Below are positions 1 to 6,098 of a stretch of 6,666 nt of DNA, one piece after another. The translations under genes were made by a program, and so were the position numbers. Positions within the stretch are counted from its first letter, which is position 1; the number at the start of each line of letters is the position of its first letter. Below the pieces are notes generated by a model. That model had not been told where the DNA came from. It ran no database searches and saw only the letters and a list, made by a program, of their open reading frames with translations. The DNA is from Candidatus Kapaibacterium sp. Lineage in GTDB: Bacteria; Bacteroidota; Ignavibacteria; Palsa-1295. The DNA lies in assembly GCA_025450975.1 (NCBI GenBank), contig JANWLI010000108.1, positions 1 through 6,666 on the forward strand, read 5' to 3'.

Positions 1-1029
1 CTTGGCAGCGGTGATGCTGCTGTTGGTCAGGTTGAGTGTTGCTGTCGGCCCGTTCGGGTTGGTGATCGTGATCATGCCATCGCCATTAGGGAGCGACTTG
101 ATTCCGCCGCCGGATGGTGCTGCCCAGGCGATGTTGCCGCCTGTGAAGGTGAGCACGTTGCCGTTCGATGCGCCTGCCGTGTTGAGCTTTGCAAGTGTTA
201 CTGCGCCGTCGAAGATCTTTGGCGTTGTGATCGAACCGTCGACGATCTTTACACTGGTCACAGCATTGGCTGCGATCTCGTCTGTATTGACTGCATTGTT
301 GTCAATGTTTGCATTCTTGACTGCATCCGGTGCAAGGCTGAGGGTTGCTGTCGGTCCGTTCGGGCTGGAGATCTGGATCGAGCCGTCTGTCGACTGCACA
401 CCCTGAATGCCTGTGCCGCCGCCACCTGATGAGCTGATGGTGAACGTGGTACCAACGTTGGTGATCGTCGTTCCGCCGCTGCCCTGTAAGGTGATCGCGC
501 CCTGTTGGCCATTGATGTTCGCAACACCTGCACCACCGCCGCCACCGGAAATAGTGATCGTGTTCCCGTTCTTAGAAACGGTCGTGCCGTTCGCGCCTTC
601 GAGTTCGACCTGGCCTGTGAGGCCGTTGAGTTTGGTGACTGCTGCATCTGCACTGACAGCATTTGCCATCATTGCATACGGAGCGCCGGTGAGCGTTGTG
701 CGCGGGCTCATCTCGGCGCCGCCATCAAGGGTGATGCCGAGCCAGTAGAGTTTATCGAACGTCACGGAGGGGGAGAATGACGTCTGTGTGCCGAGGATAA
801 CGGAGAAAACTCCGCTGTTGAAATCCGAGGTGAATGTTTCGGTGTGAAGCGCTGCACCGCCTGCGGGTACATCGTAAAGCTTCACGGTAACCGAATGCGA
901 ACCGGTGACCGGCTGGTTAGTGCCGTCAACGACCATGCCCTGATAGGAGATGGTTTTCGGCATCTGCGCGAAAATGTTCGTCGCGAATGCCATGAGTGCG
1001 ATAAGGTAGCGTGTACGTATTGATTTCAT
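1..1029 (-). CDS. Exported repeat-rich fibre-like surface protein, 5' part (3' end outside window)
   Basis: The reading frame is open from the ATG at 1029 to the window edge, giving 343 codons with no stop. Residues 1-21 look like a signal peptide: basic start (MKSIRTR), hydrophobic core, likely cleavage after IFA-21. Residues 24-120 form a compact domain (TISYQGMV, LYDVPAGG, GVFSVILG, YWLGITLDGG, EMSPRTTLTGAPYA) that I know from the N-termini of exported proteins in Ignavibacteria/Kapabacteria-like and related bacteria. Residues 132-205 contain two tail-fibre-like units (LNGLTGQVEL...GNTITISGGG and INGQQGAITL...TFTISSSGGGG). Residues 206-232 and 310-336 carry a second repeat (DGSIQISSPNGPTATL / DGMITITNPNGPTATL), separated by a degenerate NAV..KI.DGSIT stretch. 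Inference: a secreted or cell-surface, probably multimeric, fibrous protein; its function is unknown. No Shine-Dalgarno sequence sits close to the ATG; an AAGGA lies about 24 bases upstream, too far to be convincing. The overlapping plus-strand frames are shadows. Confidence 0.85.
   Translation of the reverse strand, partial: MKSIRTRYLIALMAFATNIFAQMPKTISYQGMVVDGTNQPVTGSHSVTVKLYDVPAGGAALHTETFTSDFNSGVFSVILGTQTSFSPSVTFDKLYWLGITLDGGAEMSPRTTLTGAPYAMMANAVSADAAVTKLNGLTGQVELEGANGTTVSKNGNTITISGGGGGAGVANINGQQGAITLQGSGGTTITNVGTTFTISSSGGGGTGIQGVQSTDGSIQISSPNGPTATLSLAPDAVKNANIDNNAVNTDEIAANAVTSVKIVDGSITTPKIFDGAVTLAKLNTAGASNGNVLTFTGGNIAWAAPSGGGIKSLPNGDGMITITNPNGPTATLNLTNSSITAAK
31..373 (-). repeat. Intragenic direct repeat pair in the fibre-like gene
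   Basis: Two 37-base copies lie at 31-67 and 337-373, 306 bases (102 codons) apart and in the same reading frame. They differ at five positions by my count. They encode the two copies of the PNGPTATL segment. This is a modular repeat within a coding region, consistent with growth of the fibre by unit duplication. More copies may lie beyond the left edge. Confidence 0.75.
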
Positions 1030-1122
1030 TTTGTGTTTGTGTATAAAAGTTGTCCTTGCCGGTATGCCCTCTACAGTGATGCTCGGTTGAACTCCCTCTT
1101 CGACATATAGTGGTCCGAACGT

Positions 1123-1160
1123 CTCTGCGTATTATTGGGCAGAGGAGTCCGACACGGACT
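1123..1160. other. Two adjacent short hairpins in the gap between the fibre-like and zinc-ribbon genes
   Basis: CTCTGC at 1123-1128 pairs with GCAGAG at 1139-1144 (6 bp, 10-base loop). AGTCCG at 1146-1151 pairs with CGGACT at 1155-1160 (6 bp, 3-base loop). They sit inside the 216-base gap 1030-1245, in which I find no supported gene. On the minus strand they lie upstream of the fibre-like gene and could shape its leader. Neither is followed by a T-run on either strand that would make a clear terminator. The function is unknown, and stems this short can arise by chance. Confidence 0.35.
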
Positions 1161-1166
1161 GGTATT

Positions 1167-1221
1167 AAAAGAAAATTTTTGGACCTGCTGGTGTGATGCA
1201 GCGCAAATTGCCATCAGGTCC
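1167..1221 (-). terminator. Possible weak terminator after the zinc-ribbon gene
   Basis: Reading the minus strand, GGACCTG (1221-1215) pairs with CAGGTCC (1187-1181), a perfect 7-bp stem. It extends by two more pairs past one mismatch, around a large loop. The stem is followed by five A and then a TTTTCTTTT stretch (about 1175-1167). It begins about 25 bases after the zinc-ribbon stop codon, where a terminator would be expected. The A-run directly after the stem and the large loop are unlike a strong intrinsic terminator, so confidence is low. Confidence 0.3.
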
Positions 1222-1245
1222 TGCTTGTTGTTGTTCTTGCAATTC

Positions 1246-1467
1246 TTATTTCCGATCGGCGATGACTTCGAACTTTGCTCCGCATTCGGTGCAGTGAAGT
1301 GCAAGGTGATCGGCGCTCTTCGTGCCACAGTCGACACATTCCTTATGGAGCTTCGAACCGCAGAGCAGACAATATTTACTGTTTCCTTCATTATATGCCT
1401 TGCATCCAAAGCACCTGATCAGACTGCCTGCTTGTTTCGTGTCCATATGTTCATCAATTCCTGACAT
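1246..1467 (-). CDS. Small double zinc-ribbon protein (four CxxC pairs), 73 residues
   Basis: The protein has four CxxC knuckles: C19/C22, C33/C36, C44/C47 and C59/C62, the last three with a Gly straight after the second Cys. Ten to fourteen residues separate the two knuckles of each ribbon, so knuckles 1+2 and 3+4 form two consecutive zinc ribbons. This pattern, not the plus-strand or other minus-strand frames over the same DNA, identifies the coding strand. Family knowledge: such proteins bind zinc structurally and often serve as protein- or nucleic-acid-binding adaptors, so no reaction can be assigned. There is no signal peptide or membrane segment, so it is likely cytoplasmic. The start could be the ATG at 1467 or the in-frame ATG at residue 8 (1446). 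Neither has a good ribosome site, though AGGA lies 12 bases before the second. It is transcribed divergently from the large regulator at 1613 and shares a 145-base control region with it. Confidence 0.8.
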   Translation of the reverse strand: MSGIDEHMDTKQAGSLIRCFGCKAYNEGNSKYCLLCGSKLHKECVDCGTKSADHLALHCTECGAKFEVIADRK

Positions 1468-1612
1468 CTAAAAAAATCATATGACCAATTTAAGGGAAAG
1501 CGACCAATTTTTCCGGTCCGGGCGGCCAAAGTTGTAATTTTTTTTGCATTTTTTCCTAAAAAAGTGTTGTGCAGAGCCATTTCGATGATCGAGTTCGTAA
1601 TTTTCCGTTAGA
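1468..1612. promoter_or_regulatory. AT-rich divergent control region with a 9-bp direct repeat
   Basis: This 145-base gap separates two divergent genes and so must hold promoters for both. GACCAATTT occurs at 1483-1491 and again at 1502-1510, exactly 19 bases apart start to start. A T-tract/A-tract pair (TTTTTT-CCT-AAAAAA, 1549-1563) and an 11-base palindrome TCGATGATCGA (1582-1592) lie closer to the regulator's start. Winged-helix regulators of the OmpR/SARP class bind direct repeats, so the repeat is a candidate operator for the regulator encoded alongside; that is inference. I could not place a convincing -35/-10 pair or a Bacteroidota-type promoter. Confidence 0.4.
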
Positions 1613-4600
1613 ATGAGCCAGCCAACCCGGGCTTTAGCCGATTTTCTCAATCATGGCATCCTACCGTTTGTCGGCAGGGAGCAGGAATGCGCCCGATTAC
1701 TGGCTTTTTGGCGCGCTACGACGGATGCGAACGGCTTACGGGCGGCGCTGATATCAGGCGAGGCAGGCATCGGCAAGAGCCGTCTTATAGAAGAGGTTGT
1801 CCCGGAAATTCTTAGCGGAGGGGGGGCCATCATCCATACAAAGCTCTACCAGGAGTCGGCAACGACGCTCGTCCCCTTACTTGCAAAGTCGGTTTGGCAC
1901 TCGGTTGCCGGTCGCGAGCTGCTGAAGGTTGAGCCGGAGGCAAATTTTGAATCGCTGAATGCTGCGCTCAGGCGCATCGCCAGTTTGCGGCCGACGACGA
2001 TCGTCATCGAAGATATCCAGCATATGCAGAGCGGCTCGAGCCGAGAACTTGCGAACCTGCTCGAATCGCTTTCGCATGAGACGCTCTCGCTTGTGGTGAC
2101 GATGCGGCCATCGGCTGCAGTTGCACGCAGTGTGATCGAACAATATCTTACTGAAGAGATCGCGCTTGAAGGACTCAAGCCGGAAGCATTTGTTGGCGTA
2201 TGTGCGCAGCTCTTCGAAGGGAAGGTGGAGACGGGCGTTGTCGAAGCACTTGAGCAGGCATCGCTTGGTAATGCGCTTGCCGTTCGGTCCGCGCTGCGGG
2301 GAGCGTTGAAAACAGGATTTCTCGATCGCAGAGACGGCGCAGTGTGGAAGATGTCTGTTCCGCGCGATGCATTCTTCCGTCACCTCGAAAACAATGTACG
2401 CTCGCTTTCGGAAGGGATGGCATCGCATTTAGATGAAGCAGAACGCGTGGCCTGCGAATCACTTGCAATTCTCGGCGAGCTTTTTTCTGTCGAAGCGGCA
2501 GAGTTGCTATTGCCGAATGCGAGTGCAATGCTCGATCGCCTGCGCTTCAAGGGCATGATCACGACAAGCGCATCTGCGCATGCGCCACTTGCCGGGAAGG
2601 CGAGTTCGTATCCGCTGCTTGCCTTTAGTCATTCGCTGCTGCATAAATATTTTTACGATCACACGCATCTATGGGGCGATGAGATCGTCCGGCTACTTGG
2701 CGAAGAGCAGATGTCTATTTATGGTATCGCACCATACTTACTGCTTGAGCAGAAAGAGATCAGTGCGGAAGTACCGAGTGAGCAACTCTTCAAGTTGCTC
2801 AAGTCGATGGTCACACTCGTTTCGAAACTTGACAACAGTTCGGATTGGGAGCTGGGCTTCCTCGTTCACGACATGTTAACGAAGCTTTTCGATAAATATC
2901 GGAGCCGACTCTCTCAGGGCGAAGATCGTGAACTCGAGTTTGAAGTGCTCCGCTCACGGCTTACATTGTTGCGCCGCTCCATTCCGCACCCGCAGTACAA
3001 GCCGTTGCTCGACCGGATCGTAGAGCTTTCGCAAGATGTGAAGACGACTGCCGATGCGGAACGCCGGCTCGCAGCTTCGATGTGCGAGTACTGGTACTGG
3101 CGCAGGATGGAGAACGCGGACACGGTGATCCCCGAACTGCGGATGACGATCGACGAGATCGCCTGCGCATTTCCGGATGTCGTGCTCACGCGGCCATATC
3201 GCATCCTGATGACGTATCTCGCACAGTATGCGTCGGAGATGGGATCGCAGGAAGAAGCGCTTGAAGTCGAACGCCGGACAAACGTAATGCTTGCTCATCC
3301 TGACTGCACGGAAGCGATCCGGAAGTTCGTGCTTGGTTATGTGTATCCGGAATTCTTAAGCCTCTTCAGCACGCGCGCCGAACTTGAAGAGCGGCTTCGC
3401 CTGGCGGAGCGTATCGAAGGGATGGACGATTATCTGAAGGCATCGCTCCTGACATCGAAGACAGATTTGCTGCTCGATACCGGACATCTGAGCGATGCTG
3501 CGCGCGTCCTCGATACGTCGATGATCCTTTTCCGTGAGCATGGATTTCGCTATTCGCTCTACAGCGCGAATATTAAGAAGCTGACGGTCGCCGTCCTGCT
3601 TGGCAAGGTTATCGATGGGATCGTAGAGGAAGCAAAACCACTGATCTCGCTGCTTCCGGTGGCGGCGTTGATCGACGAAGGTGCGCGGCGTATCATTGCG
3701 CAACGCTTTGTGCCGACTGCGTTGCATGTTGGGCGTGACGATGTTGCAAGTGATATTGTGCGCAACGTTATGCCTGCTGCGCAACCGGCGAATGCAGAAC
3801 ATATTCTGCTGCTTGCGTTGCGGACGAACGAGCCGGTTGAAACGATACTGAAGAGCACGCCGAGCGACAAGCGGTATGCAAATGTGTTTGCTGCTCTGCG
3901 ATCGGGTTCGCGCGAAGATATTTTACAGAGTACCGCAGAGATCCTTTCAGTAGAGATACTTCGGCTTAACGATATTCTTGGTATTGCACTTGCGATCGAG
4001 ATATCGCGAGCACATTCGATCGATCATGGCGACCAGATCCCGCAAGCTATTACGAATGCACTGACGTGGCTTCATGAGCGCGACCTTGCAGTTATCATGA
4101 CGGCATTCCTCGAGCGCTATGGCGATCTCATCGCAGAGAAAGAAGTGAAGTCGTGGAAGCAGAAGATCGCGAAGCTGAAGAAAAAGGGAAGTGAGCCGTC
4201 GGCAGGGTCGGGCAAGATCGTTATCTCCATGCTGGGGACGATCGAGTATCGCCTGCCCGATGGACAGGTGGAGCGCATTCGCGGCGCGCGGCTGCGTTCG
4301 GTGCTTGGTGTGATGACGGCGAACCTCATGTTGAGCGAGCCGTTAAGTCATAAAGCGTTTTGTGCTGTTGCTGCCGGCGAGAAAGAAGACTTTGAACTTG
4401 CACGCAAGACGGTGAACATGGCCGTCGCCGGATTGCGCGACGATCTTGGTGCCGAGGCCATCCTGACTTCGGGCGATACGCCGATGCTCAATCTTGATCG
4501 CGTGCAGATCGATCTGCTCGAAGCAAGCGATTTGCTCGACGATGCGACGAAACATCTGCGCCGCGGCTCGATCATGAAGGCGCTCGCAGATCTGACCGTC

Positions 4601-4891
4601 GTGTTACAGAATGCGCTTGGGAAGGTGCCATTCCCTACATTATATGATAACCTGTTCGAGGCCTTGCGCGACGATTTCGACGCCCGCCTGCGCAAAACGA
4701 CGCTCGATCTGGCCCGCCGCCTGCTATCGGAGGGCGATACGCCGTCGGCGATCGTCCGTTTACGCCGCTTTTTCGATGTTATTCAGGACGACGACGAAGT
4801 CGCCGACCTCCTGCGCGACGCCCTCATCCAACAAGGCCAATCCGGCGAAGCCGAGCGGATCAGGATGCGGGCGACGGAAGTTGTAAAGTAA
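1613..4891 (+). CDS. Large STAND/AAA-type ATPase transcription regulator with C-terminal SARP-type winged helix and BTAD domain
   Basis: The 1092-residue product opens with an AAA_16-like ATPase: FVGREQE at 19-25, Walker A GEAGIGKS at 49-56, Walker B IVIEDIQ at 130-136, and a sensor-like VVTMRPS at 161-167. Residues 180-350 match the lid and winged-helix region of MalT/LAL-type regulators, ending in FSHSLLHKYFYDH (338-350). Residues 380-840 are helical and probably TPR-like. After a lysine-rich linker (843-858), residues 868-968 read as an OmpR/SARP winged helix (SMLGTIEYRLPDG, recognition-helix region 928-945, wing ILTSGDTPMLNL 950-961). Residues 969-1092 resemble a BTAD domain. Family knowledge: such proteins are ATP-gated, ligand- or partner-sensing activators. 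The stimulus and targets are unknown. The start is set by an in-frame TAA at 1598 and by homology beginning at residue 19. No clear Shine-Dalgarno sequence is visible. It appears monocistronic, with a palindromic element beginning 15 bases after the stop. Confidence 0.88.
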   Translation: MSQPTRALADFLNHGILPFVGREQECARLLAFWRATTDANGLRAALISGEAGIGKSRLIEEVVPEILSGGGAIIHTKLYQESATTLVPLLAKSVWHSVAGRELLKVEPEANFESLNAALRRIASLRPTTIVIEDIQHMQSGSSRELANLLESLSHETLSLVVTMRPSAAVARSVIEQYLTEEIALEGLKPEAFVGVCAQLFEGKVETGVVEALEQASLGNALAVRSALRGALKTGFLDRRDGAVWKMSVPRDAFFRHLENNVRSLSEGMASHLDEAERVACESLAILGELFSVEAAELLLPNASAMLDRLRFKGMITTSASAHAPLAGKASSYPLLAFSHSLLHKYFYDHTHLWGDEIVRLLGEEQMSIYGIAPYLLLEQKEISAEVPSEQLFKLLKSMVTLVSKLDNSSDWELGFLVHDMLTKLFDKYRSRLSQGEDRELEFEVLRSRLTLLRRSIPHPQYKPLLDRIVELSQDVKTTADAERRLAASMCEYWYWRRMENADTVIPELRMTIDEIACAFPDVVLTRPYRILMTYLAQYASEMGSQEEALEVERRTNVMLAHPDCTEAIRKFVLGYVYPEFLSLFSTRAELEERLRLAERIEGMDDYLKASLLTSKTDLLLDTGHLSDAARVLDTSMILFREHGFRYSLYSANIKKLTVAVLLGKVIDGIVEEAKPLISLLPVAALIDEGARRIIAQRFVPTALHVGRDDVASDIVRNVMPAAQPANAEHILLLALRTNEPVETILKSTPSDKRYANVFAALRSGSREDILQSTAEILSVEILRLNDILGIALAIEISRAHSIDHGDQIPQAITNALTWLHERDLAVIMTAFLERYGDLIAEKEVKSWKQKIAKLKKKGSEPSAGSGKIVISMLGTIEYRLPDGQVERIRGARLRSVLGVMTANLMLSEPLSHKAFCAVAAGEKEDFELARKTVNMAVAGLRDDLGAEAILTSGDTPMLNLDRVQIDLLEASDLLDDATKHLRRGSIMKALADLTVVLQNALGKVPFPTLYDNLFEALRDDFDARLRKTTLDLARRLLSEGDTPSAIVRLRRFFDVIQDDDEVADLLRDALIQQGQSGEAERIRMRATEVVK

Positions 4892-4905
4892 GCGAAAATC
4901 ACGTT

Positions 4906-5029
4906 CAGGTAGGGGCACTCCATGGAGTGCCCCACCCGGAAATACGCAAATGCCTGTGGTGTCCGGCCAACCTGCCCGAGAAATTTCGGTAGCTCCGTGG
5001 TGGGGCACTGCATGCAGTGCCCCTACCTG
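4906..5029. repeat. REPIN-like element: two inverted GTAG-footed palindromes
   Basis: A 31-base arm at 4906-4936 recurs inverted at 4999-5029, with 29 of 31 bases identical and 62 bases between. Each arm contains a perfect 22-base palindrome (4912-4933 and 5002-5023; GGGGCACT...AGTGCCCC). GTAG (4909-4912) sits at the outer foot of the left palindrome, and its complement CTAC (5023-5026) at the outer foot of the right one. Known biology: REP sequences are palindromes with a 5' GTAG or GGAG foot, and a REPIN is two of them in inverse orientation, about 100 bases long, mobilised by RAYT (Y1 HUH) transposases. The match is in architecture only; no transposase is in the window. Only TT flanks both ends, too little to call a target duplication. 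Each palindrome could also end or protect the upstream mRNA, but neither is followed by a strong U-run. Confidence 0.75.
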
Positions 5030-5050
5030 TTTGGTTTTGTGGGGGGCCGC

Positions 5051-5180
5051 TTTAGGGCCTTCGGAAGTCCTTAAACAGGCGGTTTCTTGCGGTTCCAGAT
5101 GAACCTCTTTCTCTCGGATAGCGTTATGCACGCTCTTTTCCTGCTCCGGGACATCTCGGGGCTATTTCGCGGGAATCCGC
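5051..5180 (+). promoter_or_regulatory. Hairpin-rich leader upstream of rpsF; candidate S6:S18 autoregulatory region
   Basis: Between the palindromic element and rpsF I see four stems: 5051-5075 (TTTAGGG...CCTTAAA, about ten pairs with one G-U and one mismatch, CGG loop), 5120-5134 (AGCGT/ACGCT), 5146-5159 (CCGGG/CTCGG, one G-U) and 5169-5180 (GCGG/CCGC, GAAT loop). The last two lie directly before the rpsF ribosome site at 5189-5193. Known biology: in many bacteria the S6:S18 complex binds a structured rpsF leader and represses translation. I cannot confirm the diagnostic bulge and loop of that motif by eye, so the assignment is inference. A promoter must lie in this stretch or further upstream, but I could not place it. 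Confidence 0.35.
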
Positions 5181-5196
5181 AGTATCCAAAGGAAGC

Positions 5197-5583
5197 ATGA
5201 CAAAACGTTACGAATCGACATATATTCTGGGCGCAACCCTTGCCGAAGAAACGGCACTGGCATTAGTAGCTAAACTCGAAGAGACCGTCCGCAAAGCGGG
5301 TGGCACTGTTATCGAGACCGAGGTCTGGGGCGTGCGCAAGCTTGCCTACATGATCAAGAAGCAGACAAGCGCCCGTTATTACTCCATCCATTTCACCGCA
5401 CCCGGCGATGTGATCGCCAAGCTCGAGCGCCAGTATCACCTCGAAGACGAAGTGATGCGCTGGCTTACGCTCGAAATGGATGAGACCAATTTCGAAGGCC
5501 GCGTCGCAATGAAAAAGCGTGGTGAAGAAGTTGAAGCTCGCCGTGCAGCTGTCGCAAAAGAAGCTGCAAGCAATCCGCAATAA
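5197..5583 (+). CDS. rpsF: 30S ribosomal protein bS6
   Basis: The 128-residue protein has the S6 ferredoxin-like fold signature: KRYESTYIL at 3-11, the WGVRKLAYMIKKQ strand-turn at 44-56, the RYYSIHF strand at 60-66, and DEVMRWLTLEMDE at 83-95. Residues from about 100 form a charged Lys/Glu/Arg/Ala tail beyond the compact core, common in S6 proteins of this length. Role: binds 16S rRNA in the platform of the small subunit as a heterodimer with S18. The start is firm: AAGGA at 5189-5193 precedes the ATG, and homology begins at residue 3. It is the first gene of a run in the same direction, 34 bases before ssb. Its partner gene rpsR is not in the cluster. Confidence 0.97.
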   Translation: MTKRYESTYILGATLAEETALALVAKLEETVRKAGGTVIETEVWGVRKLAYMIKKQTSARYYSIHFTAPGDVIAKLERQYHLEDEVMRWLTLEMDETNFEGRVAMKKRGEEVEARRAAVAKEAASNPQ

Positions 5584-5617
5584 TTTTTTGTAGAGAAGGC
5601 AACAGGACTCCCGTCGC

Positions 5618-6076
5618 ATGGCTTACTACAAGATGCCCGAGGTGAACACGGTGCTGATCGCCGGAAACCTGACCAAGGATCCGACGCTCCGTAGAACTTC
5701 GAACGGAATACCAGTTGCTAACTTTTGTATCGCATCGAACCGGAAATACCGCGATGCGAACAACCAATGGGCTGAAGACGTCTGCTATGTAGGCGTCGTT
5801 GCCTGGGCCAAGCTCGCCGAGAGCTGCATGGAGCGCCTTCATAAAGGAAGCGCCATCCTTGTCGACGGTGAGTTGCAGAGCAGGACGCTCTACGGTGACG
5901 ATGGAATGACGCGATCGGTCGTCGAGATCAAGGCGCACCGGATCCAATTCCTGAACCGTGCCGAACATGGTGAAGAGCATCTCAATGGATCGACCGTGCG
6001 TGTCGTGCCAGAGTGCCCGACGCCCGGCGATATCGAGGACCGCGTCCCTGCCGATGTGCTCGGCGCGCAACACTAA
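5618..6076 (+). CDS. ssb: Single-stranded DNA-binding protein SSB
   Basis: The 152-residue protein carries an OB fold at about residues 8-114: VNTVLIAGNLTKDPTLR near the start, GIPVANFCIASNR at 30-42, VCYVGVVAWAKLAE at 55-68, KGSAILVDGELQSR at 76-89 and VEIKAHRIQFL at 102-112. Role: coats and protects single-stranded DNA in replication, repair and recombination, and recruits partner proteins. The start at 5618 fits Chlorobi-like SSBs that begin MAxxKMPE; an AGGA lies 10 bases upstream, a rather long spacing. An in-frame ATG at 5633 lacks a ribosome site. Oddity: the tail is short and ends VPADVLGAQH, not the acidic DDIPF-type tip used by most bacterial SSBs to bind partners. It sits between rpsF and rplI, a classic ssb position. 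Confidence 0.95.
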   Translation: MAYYKMPEVNTVLIAGNLTKDPTLRRTSNGIPVANFCIASNRKYRDANNQWAEDVCYVGVVAWAKLAESCMERLHKGSAILVDGELQSRTLYGDDGMTRSVVEIKAHRIQFLNRAEHGEEHLNGSTVRVVPECPTPGDIEDRVPADVLGAQH

Positions 6077-6088
6077 CAATTTTATACT

Positions 6089-6092
6089 GGAG
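6089..6092 (+). promoter_or_regulatory. Ribosome binding site that fixes the rplI start
   Basis: GGAG lies six bases before the ATG at 6099. The rplI frame is open upstream to an ATG at 5958 inside ssb. This ribosome site, together with L9 homology beginning exactly at the 6099 Met, shows that the upstream 47 codons are not part of the protein. Confidence 0.85.
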
Positions 6093-6098
6093 AATTCT

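Noticed and set aside
2..748. Plus-strand open frames of 134, 113 and 91 codons at 2-406, 407-748 and 505-780.
   Set aside because: They lie antisense to the fibre-like gene, whose minus-strand frame has a signal peptide, recognisable domain motifs and in-frame repeats. The plus-strand products are low-complexity Pro/Val-rich translations without motifs.
1071..1464. Open frames at 1071-1409 (minus) and 1135-1464 (plus).
   Set aside because: Both overlap the zinc-ribbon gene in other frames and show no motif. The four regular CxxC pairs in the 1246-1467 frame are far better evidence.
1582..1592. Palindrome TCGATGATCGA, 20 bases upstream of the regulator start, as a defined operator.
   Set aside because: It is only 11 bases, with one central base, and GATCGA-type strings are frequent in this DNA. 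It is mentioned in the control region but not called as a separate site.
4906..4936. The left palindrome as a plain intrinsic terminator for the regulator gene.
   Set aside because: The stem is strong but is followed by CGGAAATACG with no T-run. It may still affect the mRNA end, but that is not its best description.
4906..5029. The two palindromes as a minimal CRISPR array.
   Set aside because: There are only two units, in inverted and not direct orientation, with a 62-base interval and no cas genes. A REP pair fits much better.
4760..5131. Minus-strand frame of 123 codons across the end of the regulator gene and the palindromic element.
   Set aside because: It reads antisense through the regulator's BTAD region and through both palindromes, and its product resembles nothing I know.
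5958..6098. An upstream ATG at 5958 that would lengthen rplI by 47 codons.
   Set aside because: The extension is an out-of-frame reading of ssb. L9 homology and a GGAG ribosome site both point to the ATG at 6099.
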